A DNA stretch of 64,000 bases from an uncultured Leifsonia sp. (GCF_945957465.1 NZ_CAMFLC010000001.1:62001-126000), one strand, 5' to 3'; numbered from the stretch's first letter, positions 26,579 to 35,515 are shown. Numbers and translations: made by a program. Notes: a model not told the origin generated them from the letters alone.

Positions 26579-27316
26579 TCAGTCCGCCGGAGGCGCCGCC
26601 ACCAGACGGAAGGGGGTTCCGACGCACCGTACCGCGCCCTCCGCCTCTCCGCCCGCCATGTCTGCCACCGATCCGACCAGCACGGACGGCTCGGTCGACA
26701 CCATCACGCGGCCCCACTCGTTGACCAGGACGACCGGCCGCCCCACCGCCAGCATCGCCGGCAGCAGTTCGCGCTCGAGACGGCGCACGTAGATGTCCAC
26801 GCCGACCACTCCGAGCATCCGTCCGTCGCGCTCGACCGGCGACGTCACCGTCACGATGTAGTCGCACGCGCACAGATGATCGACATAGGGCCCGGTGACG
26901 TGCGTGCGATGCGTCGACAGGGGGATGCTGTACCACTCGAGGGAGTGGAAGTCGCGCAGATAGTCCGAGTACGACCGCGATGCCAGATCCAGCCGGGTGG
27001 GCGCGCTGGTCGCGCCGCCGAGCGGGTTCTCGTCGAGCGGCCCGAGCCACCAGGCGAAGTGCAAGTCCTCGGCTCCCGTGTATTCCGGTGCGGCGACGAA
27101 CCCGGCGCCGACCAGGAGGGGATCGTCTTCGCGCAGCGCGGGGAGCACCAGTGCCTCAACCCGTTCGTCGAGGGCGGTCGTCGTCATCCCGCCGCCTCCG
27201 CCGTCGGCGAGGATCGCGTCCTTCCAGACGGCCAGCCGCTGTCCGAGTTGAGCGAACAGGACACTCACGTGCTCGGCGGCCCTGTCGATCGCGGCGCCGG
27301 CGATGGTCTCAGCCAT
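26579..27316 (-). CDS. Soluble Cache-domain sensor protein
   Basis: A 245-residue protein whose central and C-terminal parts match the PDC/Cache ligand-binding fold: DYLRDFHSLEWYSIPL, a YVDHLCACDYIVTVTSPV strand, then MLGVVGVDIYVRRLERELLP. Cache domains normally face the outside of the membrane in chemoreceptors and kinases, but here no signal peptide or membrane helix is present and no output domain follows. The start overlaps the GntR regulator stop by 8 nt, so the two are translated together. I infer it senses a small carboxylate for the regulator. Family assignment is good, function is open. Confidence 0.8.
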   Translation of the reverse strand: MAETIAGAAIDRAAEHVSVLFAQLGQRLAVWKDAILADGGGGGMTTTALDERVEALVLPALREDDPLLVGAGFVAAPEYTGAEDLHFAWWLGPLDENPLGGATSAPTRLDLASRSYSDYLRDFHSLEWYSIPLSTHRTHVTGPYVDHLCACDYIVTVTSPVERDGRMLGVVGVDIYVRRLERELLPAMLAVGRPVVLVNEWGRVMVSTEPSVLVGSVADMAGGEAEGAVRCVGTPFRLVAAPPAD

Positions 27317-28094
27317 CGATCGTCCCTCCCGTCTCGATCCGCGCCTTCGCCGAGAGCAGCCAGCGCGCCACGCGATCCAGCAGCGCCGTGACCTCGCGGC
27401 GCGCGCGTTCGGCGTCGTTCCCGGCCACCGCAGCGGCGATGGCACCGCTCGCGGCGGACGTCGCCTCGCGCAGTGCGGCATCGCGCATCCCGAGCCACAG
27501 CAGCGGACCGAACTCGGCCTGCAACCGGATCTGCTCGCGCACCAGCCGGGTGGACTGGCTGAGCACGGCGAGTTCGAGCAGAAAGCCTCCCGCGCTCCGT
27601 CGCGCCTGGGCAGGCTCGGTGAAGTCGGCGGCGGCCAGCCAGGCCGCCAGGCGCGCGTCGTCCGCCGGCGTCGACCGTTCGGCCGCCCGGTCGGCGCAGC
27701 CCGCGGCGATCGCCGTCACATACACCGTGAGGTCGCTGAGCTCGACCTGCGAAAGGCCGCGCAGCCGCGTGGCGAGCATCGTCGCGTCGGCGTCGCCCGG
27801 GTGCACGACGAAGCTGCCGCCGTCGCGCCCGCGGCGGGTCTCGACGAGGCCCGCCTCGCGCAGCATCCCGAGACCTTCTCTGGCCGTCACCAGTGCGACG
27901 CGGAACCGCTTGGCCAGATCCGCTTCGCTCGGCAGCCGCTCGCCCGGGATGAGCACCCCGAGCACGATCGCGTCCGCGAGCCGGCGAGCCACCTGCTCCG
28001 CGCGCCCGGCATCGGACAGCTGCGCGAAGACGGCGTCCCGCGCCCCTGGCGCCGGCCGCGTGGTTCGGGCAGCATCGCGGGTGGAGGTGGTCAC
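27309..28094 (-). CDS. GntR/FadR-family transcriptional regulator
   Basis: A 261-residue regulator with an N-terminal winged helix (VARRLADAIVLGVLIPGERLPSEADLAKRF, residues about 32-62) and an FCD ligand-binding domain. FadR-type members sense acyl-CoAs or organic acids. I place the start at the GTG at 28094 because TATCGT, a TANNNT box, ends 6 nt before it; an earlier ATG at 28121 would put the start codon inside an inverted repeat. Divergent from the glutarate-type operon, which it probably controls; co-translated with the Cache protein. Confidence 0.88.
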   Translation of the reverse strand: MTTSTRDAARTTRPAPGARDAVFAQLSDAGRAEQVARRLADAIVLGVLIPGERLPSEADLAKRFRVALVTAREGLGMLREAGLVETRRGRDGGSFVVHPGDADATMLATRLRGLSQVELSDLTVYVTAIAAGCADRAAERSTPADDARLAAWLAAADFTEPAQARRSAGGFLLELAVLSQSTRLVREQIRLQAEFGPLLWLGMRDAALREATSAASGAIAAAVAGNDAERARREVTALLDRVARWLLSAKARIETGGTIDG

Positions 28095-28100
28095 CTCACC

Positions 28101-28137
28101 ACGATAGCCCGCCATAATCATTCGGTATAGGATGATT
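28101..28137. promoter_or_regulatory. Divergent promoters with probable GntR operator
   Basis: AATCAT (28116-28121) and ATGATT (28132-28137) form a perfect inverted repeat with a 10-nt spacer. On the plus strand TAGGAT (28128-28133) is a -10 candidate for the CoA-transferase operon and lies within the repeat. On the minus strand TATCGT (28106-28101) is the -10 candidate for the regulator gene. A bound regulator would block the operon promoter and probably its own. Confidence 0.5.
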
Positions 28138-28190
28138 GCGGTGCGGCTCGGCTATCCGTGGTGGCCGCCGCCGGAGCGAAGGAGCACCCC

Positions 28191-29360
28191 ATGACCGACG
28201 GCATCCTGACCGGAGTGCGCGTCGCGGACTTCTCGCGCGTGCTGGCAGGACCGTACGCCACCATGATGCTCGCCGACTTCGGCGCCGACGTCGTCAAGAT
28301 CGAGAGCCCGAACGGCGACGACACGCGCGCCTGGCGGCCGCCGGTCGACGAGGCGGGCGAGTCCACCTATTTCGGGGCGGTCAATCGCAACAAGCGGTCG
28401 GTCGTCTGCGACCTGACGACGGCGGACGGCCTCGACGCGGCCCGCGCGCTCGCAGAGACGGCCGATGTGGTCGTCGAGAACTTCCGGCCGGGGGTCATGG
28501 AGCGCTTCGGCCTGGACGAGCAGAGCCTCCGCGCGACCAACCCCGGCCTGATCTACTGCTCCATCACCGGGTTCGGGCGAGACGCCGGCGCCGACCTGCC
28601 GGGCTACGACCTCCTCGTCCAGGCGGTCGGCGGTCTGATGAGCATCACCGGGCCGGCCGACGGCGAGCCCAGCAAGGTCGGCGTGGCGCTCGTGGATGTG
28701 CTGACAGGGCAGAACGCGCTCGCCGGCATCCTGCTCGCACTCCGCGACCGCGACCGCACCGGCCGTGGCGCGCGGGTCGACGTCGACCTCCTCGGCTCCC
28801 TGCTGGCGGCCCTCACCAATCAGGCGTCGAGCACGCTCGCGACCGGTCGCTCCCCCGCCCGGCTCGGGAACGCGCACCCGAGCATCGCGCCGTACGAGCT
28901 GCTCCGGGCCGCCGACCGCGAACTGGTCGTCGCCGTGGGCAACGACCGCCAGTTCGCCGCTTTCGCGACCGTGCTCGGCCTCGCGCAGCTGGCCGAGGAT
29001 CCCCGGTTCGCCAGCAACGAGGAGCGGGTGCACAACCGCCGCGAACTCCGCGCCGTCGTCGAGCCCGCCCTCGCTCGCCGCGATGGCGCCGACTGGGTCG
29101 CCGACTTCCGCGCGGCACGCGTCCCGGCCGGCCTGGTCAACAGCGTGGCGGAGGCGTTCGAGTTCGCGACCGCCCTCGGTCTCGACCCGATCGTGACGAC
29201 GGTCGACCCCGCCACCGGACGCACCTCGCGCCAGCCCGCCACTCCCATCCGGCTCGACACGGCCCCTGCCGTGCACCGCACGCCGCCGCCCCCGCTCGGC
29301 GCGCACGACCCCGCCTGGACGGACACCGTCGCCGCCCGCACCGAAAGGACCACACCATGA
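28191..29360 (+). CDS. CaiB/BaiF-type CoA transferase, probably acting on glutarate
   Basis: A 389-residue class III CoA transferase. It opens TGVRVADFSRVLAGPYATMMLADFGADVVKIE, the family's hallmark, and the catalytic aspartate that forms the acyl anhydride is D169 in ALVDVLTG. The ATG at 28191 has GAAGGAG 7 nt upstream, preferred over an earlier GTG. It is ATGA-coupled to glutaryl-CoA dehydrogenase; in other bacteria and in humans a CaiB-type succinyl-CoA:glutarate CoA-transferase accompanies that enzyme. That pairing is the basis for the proposed substrate. Confidence 0.88.
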   Translation: MTDGILTGVRVADFSRVLAGPYATMMLADFGADVVKIESPNGDDTRAWRPPVDEAGESTYFGAVNRNKRSVVCDLTTADGLDAARALAETADVVVENFRPGVMERFGLDEQSLRATNPGLIYCSITGFGRDAGADLPGYDLLVQAVGGLMSITGPADGEPSKVGVALVDVLTGQNALAGILLALRDRDRTGRGARVDVDLLGSLLAALTNQASSTLATGRSPARLGNAHPSIAPYELLRAADRELVVAVGNDRQFAAFATVLGLAQLAEDPRFASNEERVHNRRELRAVVEPALARRDGADWVADFRAARVPAGLVNSVAEAFEFATALGLDPIVTTVDPATGRTSRQPATPIRLDTAPAVHRTPPPPLGAHDPAWTDTVAARTERTTP

Positions 29361-30544
29361 CGTCCCCGGCCACTGCCCGCACAGCCGCGTCCGCGCTCGA
29401 CGACGCGTTCAGCATCGACCACTTCCTGACCGCCGACGAGCGGCGCTGGCGCGACGACGCCCGCCGCTTCGCCGCCGAGCGCATCGCACCCGTGATCGCC
29501 CAGGACTTCGAGGACAAGCACTTCCGCACCGAGCTCATCGCCGAGCTGGGCGCGCTCGGCGTGCTCGGCATGCACCTGAAGGACCCCGGGTGCGCGGGTG
29601 CCGGCGCCGTCGCCTACGGTCTGGTCTGCCATGAACTCGAGGCCGTCGACAGCGGCTGGCGCACGTTCGTCTCGGTCCAGGGCTCGCTCGCCATGAGCGC
29701 GATCTCGAAGTTCGGCTCCGACGAGCAGAAGTCCGACTGGCTCGCGGCGATGGCTCGCGGCGAGCGCGTCGGCTGTTTCGCGCTCACCGAGCCGCAGGGC
29801 GGCAGCGACCCCGCCGCGATGACGACGTTCGCGCGGCGGGACGGCGACGACTGGGTGATCACCGGGGCCAAGCGGTGGATCGGACTCGCGTCCCTCGCGG
29901 ACGTCGCCGTGGTGTGGGCGGCCACGGACGACGGTGTGCGCGGCTTCGTGGTCCCGACCGCGACCCCCGGCTTCACCGCGACACCCATCGAGGGCAAGCT
30001 GTCGATGCGCGCGTCGGTGCAGTGCGACGTGATGCTCGACGAGGTCCGGCTTCCCGCTGCGGCGATGCTGCCGGGGGCACGCGGGCTCTCCGGTCCGTTC
30101 TCCTGTCTCAACGAGGCGCGGTACGGAATCGTCTGGGGGGCGATGGGCGCGGCGCGGGCGTGCCTGGAGGTGTCCATCGAGCGTGCGACGACCCGGGAGG
30201 TCTTCGGCCGCCCGATCGGTGCGACGCAGCTCGTGCAGCAGAAGCTGGCCGACATGCTGGTGGAGTACGAGAAGGGGATGCTGCTCGCGCTGCATCTGGG
30301 CCGGCTCAAGGAGGCGGGCCGGCTGACGCCCACCCAGATCAGCGTGGGCAAGCTCAACAGCGTGCGCGAGGCGCTTTCCATCGCCCGCGAGGCCCGGACG
30401 ATCCTGGGCGGCGACGGCATCACCGACGCCTTCCCGGTCATGCGGCACATGGCGAACCTCGAGTCGGTGCGCACCTATGAGGGCACCGACGAGATCCACA
30501 CGCTCGTGCTCGGGCGCGCGCTGACCGGGCTGGCGGCGTTCTGA
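29357..30544 (+). CDS. gcdH: Glutaryl-CoA dehydrogenase
   Basis: A 395-residue FAD acyl-CoA dehydrogenase that oxidises and decarboxylates glutaryl-CoA to crotonyl-CoA. Segments match the glutaryl branch rather than ordinary acyl-CoA dehydrogenases: SGWRTFVSVQGSL with the substrate-carboxylate Arg (R102), GCFALTEPQGGSDP, SGPFSCLNEARYGIVWG and TYEGTDEIH with catalytic Glu E375, ending LGRALTGLAAF. The ATG overlaps the CoA-transferase stop (ATGA), and its stop overlaps the next start (TGATG). Middle gene of a three-gene operon. Confidence 0.92.
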   Translation: MTSPATARTAASALDDAFSIDHFLTADERRWRDDARRFAAERIAPVIAQDFEDKHFRTELIAELGALGVLGMHLKDPGCAGAGAVAYGLVCHELEAVDSGWRTFVSVQGSLAMSAISKFGSDEQKSDWLAAMARGERVGCFALTEPQGGSDPAAMTTFARRDGDDWVITGAKRWIGLASLADVAVVWAATDDGVRGFVVPTATPGFTATPIEGKLSMRASVQCDVMLDEVRLPAAAMLPGARGLSGPFSCLNEARYGIVWGAMGAARACLEVSIERATTREVFGRPIGATQLVQQKLADMLVEYEKGMLLALHLGRLKEAGRLTPTQISVGKLNSVREALSIAREARTILGGDGITDAFPVMRHMANLESVRTYEGTDEIHTLVLGRALTGLAAF

Positions 30545-31941
30545 TGGGAGCGGCCGACACCGTCGAGGCCGCCGCCTCCGCCGCCGCCTCCGCCGCGCTC
30601 CGTCCGACCGAGCGCGAAGAGCGGGCGGGCCGGCTCGAGGCGCTCGCCGGCACTCTGGAGGCCGATCGCGCCGCCCTGGTCGCGCTCGCGGCCGACGAGA
30701 CCCATCTCTCCGGAGCGCGGCTCGACGGCGAAGTCACGCGCACCGCCGCGCAATTGCGTTTCTTCGCGGGGGTGGCGCGTGAGGGCGCGTACCTCGAAGC
30801 CACGATCGACTCCCCCGATCCGGCGCTCATCCCGCCGCGCCCCGACCTGCGGCGCATGCTCCGTCCTGTCGGTCCGGTCGCGGTGTACACGTCGTCGAAC
30901 TTCCCGTTCGCGTTCTCGGTGCTCGGCAACGACACGGCGTCCGCTCTCGCGGCGGGGTGTCCGGTGATCGTGAAGGCGCACCCGGGTCACCCACGGCTGT
31001 CGCGGCGCACCGCCGAGCTCGCGCTCGGAGTGCTCCCGCGCGGCCGGTTCGCGCTGGTGGAGGGCATGGAGGCCGGCATCGCGCTCGTGCAGCACCCCGC
31101 TGTGCGCGCCGCCGGGTTCACCGGTTCGGAGCGTGGCGGGCGCGCCCTGTTCGACCTCGCGGCATCGCGGCCCGACCCCATCCCGTTCTACGGCGAGCTG
31201 GGCAGCATCAACCCGGTCGTCGTGACCCGGGCCGCCGCCCGCGAGCGCGCGACCGCTATCGGCGAGGGCCTGGTGGGTTCGTTCACCCGGGACGCGGGCC
31301 AGTACTGCACCAAGCCCGGTCTGGTGCTGGTGCCGAGGGGCGAGGGGGTCGACGACGCCGTGGCCGCGGCGCTCGGCGCGGCTCCGGCCTCCCGTCAGCT
31401 CACCGACGGGATGAGCGCGGCCTACGCCGAGGCCCTGAACCTGTTCGGCGCCGATGACGACGTCACGGTCCTGCTGGGACGCGACGAGCCGGGCGTTTCC
31501 GTGCCCGCCGTCGCCCTGACCGACGCCGCGACGCTCCTGGCGGAGCCGGAGACGTTCCTGACGGAGCGGTTCGGCCCCGTGACCGTGCTGGTGTCGTACG
31601 GCGACGAGGAGCTCGGCGCGCTGCTCTCCGTGCTGCGCCCGTCGCTCACGGCGACGATCCACCGCGGAACCGGTGAGGATGTCGCAGCGCTGGCGGCGGC
31701 GCTGACGCCGATCGCCGGACGCCTCCTCTTCGACGGCTGGCCCACCGGCGTCGCGATCGGCTGGGCACAGCACCACGGCGGGTCGTGGCCGGCGACCACC
31801 TCGAGCATCCACACCTCGGTCGGCGCAACGGCGATCCGCCGCTGGCTGACCCCCATCGCGTACCAGGACGCTCCGCAGGACGTCCTCCCGCCCGAACTCC
31901 GCGACGGGAACCCGCTCGGCATCCCGCGCCGCGAGTCCTGA
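30544..31941 (+). CDS. Aldehyde dehydrogenase (ketoglutarate-semialdehyde dehydrogenase-like)
   Basis: A 465-residue NAD(P) aldehyde dehydrogenase. The catalytic cysteine lies in GQYCTKPG and the general base in YGELGSINPVVV, an arrangement seen in 2-oxoglutarate-semialdehyde dehydrogenases. It starts on the last base of the gcdH stop (TGATG), so it belongs to the same operon. Next to a CoA transferase and GcdH, oxidation of glutarate semialdehyde to glutarate is the simplest role, but 2-oxoglutarate semialdehyde is possible; substrate is inferred only. Confidence 0.85.
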   Translation: MGAADTVEAAASAAASAALRPTEREERAGRLEALAGTLEADRAALVALAADETHLSGARLDGEVTRTAAQLRFFAGVAREGAYLEATIDSPDPALIPPRPDLRRMLRPVGPVAVYTSSNFPFAFSVLGNDTASALAAGCPVIVKAHPGHPRLSRRTAELALGVLPRGRFALVEGMEAGIALVQHPAVRAAGFTGSERGGRALFDLAASRPDPIPFYGELGSINPVVVTRAAARERATAIGEGLVGSFTRDAGQYCTKPGLVLVPRGEGVDDAVAAALGAAPASRQLTDGMSAAYAEALNLFGADDDVTVLLGRDEPGVSVPAVALTDAATLLAEPETFLTERFGPVTVLVSYGDEELGALLSVLRPSLTATIHRGTGEDVAALAAALTPIAGRLLFDGWPTGVAIGWAQHHGGSWPATTSSIHTSVGATAIRRWLTPIAYQDAPQDVLPPELRDGNPLGIPRRES

Positions 31942-31971
31942 CCCCCTCCCAACGCCGCCGGTTGCCACGAA

Positions 31972-32021
31972 GGGGCGCAACACGCCGCTTCGCGAATCGC
32001 TTCGCGGCGTGTCGCGACCCC
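31972..32021. repeat. 50-bp imperfect intergenic palindrome
   Basis: Outer arms GGGGCGCAACACGCCGC (31972-31988) and the complement at 32004-32021 pair with one gap and one mismatch; inner GCGAA/TTCGC bases continue the stem. It lies between two convergent aldehyde dehydrogenase genes and is a likely two-way terminator. Confidence 0.75.
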
Positions 32022-32046
32022 TCTGCGGCTCACTCGGCCGCCGGGC

Positions 32047-33504
32047 TCACTCCCCGATGTACGACATCACGTGCTTGACGCGCGTGTAGTCCTCGAACCC
32101 GTACATCGACAGGTCCTTGCCGTAGCCGGAGTGCTTGAAGCCGCCGTGCGGCATCTCGGCGACGATCGGGATGTGCGTGTTGATCCACACGCAGCCGAAG
32201 TCGAGCCCCTTCGCGAAGCGCATCGCCCGGCCGTGGTCCTTCGTCCACACCGACGACGCCAGACCGTACCTCACCCCGTTCGCCCAGCGGAGCGCCTCCG
32301 CCTCGTCGGTGAATCGCTGCACGGTCTGCACCGGCCCGAAGATCTCGTTCTGCACGGCCTCGTCGTCCTGACGCAGACCCGAGACGATCGTCGCCTCCCA
32401 GAAGTAGCCGCGGTCGCCCTGCCGTCTCCCGCCCAGCTCGACGTTCGCATGGTCGGGCAGCCGATCGACGAACCCGCTCACCTGGGCGAGCTGATTGGCA
32501 TTGTTGAGCGGGCCGTAGAGCACACCGTCCTCACGCGGCGCCCCCGTACGCGCGTTGGCGCGCGCGTACTCCGCGAGAGCCGCAACGAACTCGTCGTGCA
32601 CACCCTCCTGGACCAGGAGACGCGTCGCGGCGGTGCAGTCCTGACCGGCGTTGAAGTAGCCGGCCGCGACGATGCCCTCGACGGCCTTCTGGATGTCGGC
32701 GTCGTCGAACACGATGACCGGCGCCTTGCCGCCGAGCTCGAGGTGCACGCGCTTGAGGTCGAAGGACGCGGCCCGGGCGACCTCCATACCCGCACGCACC
32801 GAACCGGTGATCGACACGAGCTGGGGCGTCGGGTGATCGATCATCGCCGCGCCGGTGCTGCGGTCTCCCAACACGACGTTCAGCACACCGGCCGGGAGGA
32901 ACTCGCCGGCGACCTCCGCCAGCAGCAGGGTCGACAGCGGAGTGGTGTCCGACGGCTTCAGCACCGTCGTGTTCCCCGCCGCCAGCGCCGGTGCGAACTT
33001 CCACACGGCCATGTTGAGCGGGTAGTTCCAGGGCGTCACCTGACCGACCACGCCGATCGGCTCGCGCCGGATGAACGACGTGTGATCGGGCATGTACTCC
33101 GCGGCCGACCTGCCCTCCAGGTTGCGGGCCGCACCGGCGAAGAAGCGGATCTGATCGACCGACAGCAGGATCTCGTCGGCCACGAGCGTGCCGCGCGGCT
33201 TGCCGGTGTCCTGCGATTCGGCGTCGGCGAACTCCTCTGCGCGCTGCTCCATCGCATCGGCGATGCGGAACAGTGCGAGCTGACGCTCGGCGGGTGTCGT
33301 GTTGCCCCAGATCTCGAAGGCGGCCTCCGCGGCGCGGTAGGCGTCGGCGACGTCCTCGGCGGTCGAGACCGGCGCGGTGGCGTACACCTCTTCGGTGGCG
33401 GGATCGATCAGGGAAATGGTGTCGCTGCCCCGGGCATCGGCGCGCACGCCGTTGACGAAGTTGGTCAGTTCGGGTGCCGTAGTGGTGCTCGTCGGTGAAC
33501 TCAT
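32047..33504 (-). CDS. patD: Gamma-aminobutyraldehyde dehydrogenase
   Basis: A 485-residue NAD-dependent aldehyde dehydrogenase that oxidises 4-aminobutyraldehyde to GABA. The catalytic Cys is C290 in GQDCTAAT, the base is in LELGGKAP, and the C-terminus [21 protein letters not shown] is characteristic of aminobutyraldehyde/betaine-aldehyde members. TAGACT ends 7 nt before the ATG, so the message may be leaderless. It is divergent from an Lrp regulator followed by an omega-aminotransferase and an FAD oxidase, a full putrescine route. Other omega-aminoaldehydes are possible substrates. Confidence 0.9.
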   Translation of the reverse strand: MSSPTSTTTAPELTNFVNGVRADARGSDTISLIDPATEEVYATAPVSTAEDVADAYRAAEAAFEIWGNTTPAERQLALFRIADAMEQRAEEFADAESQDTGKPRGTLVADEILLSVDQIRFFAGAARNLEGRSAAEYMPDHTSFIRREPIGVVGQVTPWNYPLNMAVWKFAPALAAGNTTVLKPSDTTPLSTLLLAEVAGEFLPAGVLNVVLGDRSTGAAMIDHPTPQLVSITGSVRAGMEVARAASFDLKRVHLELGGKAPVIVFDDADIQKAVEGIVAAGYFNAGQDCTAATRLLVQEGVHDEFVAALAEYARANARTGAPREDGVLYGPLNNANQLAQVSGFVDRLPDHANVELGGRRQGDRGYFWEATIVSGLRQDDEAVQNEIFGPVQTVQRFTDEAEALRWANGVRYGLASSVWTKDHGRAMRFAKGLDFGCVWINTHIPIVAEMPHGGFKHSGYGKDLSMYGFEDYTRVKHVMSYIGE

Positions 33505-33593
33505 GCCGCGGAGTCTACTGATTTCGTCAGTGAATCGGGTACTGAAGTGCGGATTCGCTTGCTAGACGGCTCTGCCACTGACAGAATCGCTCC
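33505..33593. promoter_or_regulatory. Divergent patD / lrp control region with Lrp-type operator
   Basis: Both genes show leaderless layout: TAGACT (33517-33512, minus) 7 nt before patD and CAGAAT (33582-33587, plus) 6 nt before the regulator ATG. Between them ACTGATTTCGTCAGT (33517-33531) is a perfect 15-bp inverted repeat, the usual size of an Lrp/AsnC site, and ACTGA recurs at 33541 and 33577. The repeat touches the patD -10 box, so binding should govern patD. Confidence 0.55.
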
Positions 33594-34076
33594 ATGAGTA
33601 CCCCTCGGGCAACGAACGGCACGAAGGCAGCGGTCATCGACGACGTCTCCAAAGCGATCATCGAGCAGCTGCAGGTGGACGGCCGCAAGTCGTACGCGGA
33701 GATCGGCAAGGCCGTCGGTCTCAGCGAGGCGGCCGTGCGTCAGCGCGTGCAGAAGCTGACCGAGTCGGGTGTGATGCAGATCGTGGCAGTGACCGACCCG
33801 ATGCAGCTCGGCTTCTACCGCCAGGCGATGATCGGCGTGCGAGTCACGGGCGACACCCTGGTGATCGCCGACAAGCTGGCGGCGATGCCGGCGGTCGACT
33901 ACGTCGTCCTCACGGCGGGGACGTACGACATCCTCGCCGAAGTCGTGTGCGAGAACGACCTCGACCTCATCACCATGCTCAACTCCGAGATCCGGACGCT
34001 CGAGGGAGTGCTCTCCACCGAGACGTTCGTGTACCTCAAACTCCACAAACAGTTCTACAACTGGGGAACGCGATAA
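33594..34076 (+). CDS. Lrp/AsnC-family transcriptional regulator
   Basis: A 160-residue regulator. Residues 18-75 form the helix-turn-helix (SKAIIEQLQVDGRKSYAEIGKAVGLSEAAVRQRVQKL pattern, split across two helices), and the rest is the RAM ligand domain with VMQIVAVTDPMQLGF and the AGTYDILAEV strand. The ATG at 33594 follows a CAGAAT box by 6 nt, without a ribosome site. The aminotransferase begins 2 nt after its stop, so the two are one operon. Amino-acid or amine-responsive control of the polyamine genes is inferred. Confidence 0.93.
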   Translation: MSTPRATNGTKAAVIDDVSKAIIEQLQVDGRKSYAEIGKAVGLSEAAVRQRVQKLTESGVMQIVAVTDPMQLGFYRQAMIGVRVTGDTLVIADKLAAMPAVDYVVLTAGTYDILAEVVCENDLDLITMLNSEIRTLEGVLSTETFVYLKLHKQFYNWGTR

Positions 34077-34078
34077 CC

Positions 34079-35494
34079 ATGACGACAACCGTTGAAACGT
34101 TCGGGGAGCCCATCACACCCGATGAGGCAGACCTGCAGGCCAAGGCACGCGATCACCTCTGGATGCACTTCGCACGCCAGTCGGTGATGGAGGAGGGCCA
34201 CGGTGTGCCCATCATCACCCGCGGCGAGGGCCACCACATCTGGGACGACCACGGAAAGCGGTACATCGACGGCCTCTCCGGTCTGTTCGTGGTGAACGCC
34301 GGCCACGGTCGCAAGCGCCTCGCCGAGGTCGCGGCCAAACAGGCCGAGCAGCTCGCCTTCTTCCCGATCTGGTCGTACGCCCACCCGAACGCGATCGAGC
34401 TCGCCGACCGCCTTGCGCACTACGCGCCCGGCGACCTCAACCGCGTGTTCTTCTCCACCGGAGGCGGCGAAGCGGTCGAGACCGCGTTCAAGCTGGCCAA
34501 GTACTACTGGAAGCTTCAGGGCCGGCCCACCAAGCACAAGGTGCTCTCGCGCTCCGTGGCGTACCACGGCACCCCGCAGGGCGCGCTGGCGATCACGGGC
34601 ATCCCCGCCATGAAGGAGATGTTCGAGCCGCTGACCCCCGGCGGCTTCCGCGTTCCCAACACGAACTTCTACCGCGCGGGCGAGATGGGCGCACCGACCG
34701 ACGATGTCGAGGCCTTCGGCGTCTGGGCGGCGAACCGCATCGAGGAGATGATCCAGTTCGAGGGCCCGGAGACCGTGGCCGCGATCTTCCTGGAGCCGGT
34801 CCAGAACTCCGGCGGCTGCTTCCCGCCGCCCCCCGGCTACTTCCAGCGCGTGCGCGAGATCTGCGACAAGTACGACGTGCTGCTGGTCAGCGACGAGGTC
34901 ATCTGCGCCTTCGGGCGCATCGGCCACATGTTCGCGTGCGACCAGTACGGCTACGTGCCCGACATGATCACCTGCGCCAAGGCGATGACCTCCGGGTACT
35001 CCCCCATCGGCGCGACCATCGTCAGCGACAAGATCTACGAGCCGTTCAAGCACGGCAACACGTCGTTCTACCACGGGTACACCTTCGGTGGTCACCCGGT
35101 CTCGGCCGCCGTTGCACTCGAGAACCTCGACATCTTCGAGGAGGAGGGCCTCAACGAGCGGGTCCGCGAGAACTCGCCGCTGTTCCGGGCGGAGCTCGAG
35201 AAACTGCTCGACCTCCCGATCGTCGGCGACGTCCGCGGCGACGGCTACTTCTTCGGCATCGAGCTGGTGAAGGACAAGTCGACCAAGGAGACCTTCGACG
35301 ACGACGAGTCCGAGCGTCTGCTGCGCGGCTTCCTCTCCAAGGCGCTCTTCGACGCCGGTCTGTATTGTCGCGCCGACGACCGTGGCGACCCCGTCGTGCA
35401 GCTGGCGCCTCCGCTCACGATCGGGCCGGACGAGTTCGTCGAGATCCGGCAGATCCTGGAATCGGTGCTCACCGAGGCGTCCAACCACCTCTGA
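34079..35494 (+). CDS. Omega-aminotransferase, probably putrescine or other polyamine
   Basis: A 471-residue class III PLP aminotransferase. The Schiff-base lysine lies in ITCAKAMTSGY, the cofactor Asp in LLVSDEVICAFGR, and FFSTGGGEAVETAFKLAK is the phosphate-binding region. The group with WMHFARQS and IWDDHGKRYIDGLSGL openings includes SpuC-type putrescine:pyruvate and taurine/beta-alanine aminotransferases. It starts 2 nt after the Lrp gene and ends before a strong terminator. With patD it would convert putrescine to GABA; pyruvate as acceptor is inferred. Confidence 0.9.
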   Translation: MTTTVETFGEPITPDEADLQAKARDHLWMHFARQSVMEEGHGVPIITRGEGHHIWDDHGKRYIDGLSGLFVVNAGHGRKRLAEVAAKQAEQLAFFPIWSYAHPNAIELADRLAHYAPGDLNRVFFSTGGGEAVETAFKLAKYYWKLQGRPTKHKVLSRSVAYHGTPQGALAITGIPAMKEMFEPLTPGGFRVPNTNFYRAGEMGAPTDDVEAFGVWAANRIEEMIQFEGPETVAAIFLEPVQNSGGCFPPPPGYFQRVREICDKYDVLLVSDEVICAFGRIGHMFACDQYGYVPDMITCAKAMTSGYSPIGATIVSDKIYEPFKHGNTSFYHGYTFGGHPVSAAVALENLDIFEEEGLNERVRENSPLFRAELEKLLDLPIVGDVRGDGYFFGIELVKDKSTKETFDDDESERLLRGFLSKALFDAGLYCRADDRGDPVVQLAPPLTIGPDEFVEIRQILESVLTEASNHL

Positions 35495-35515
35495 CACCAC
35501 CTCGCAACGCTCGAC

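Noticed and set aside
28095-28121. Earlier ATG start for the GntR regulator at 28121
   Set aside because: It lies inside the inverted repeat and has no ribosome site; a TANNNT box 6 nt before the GTG at 28094 fits better.
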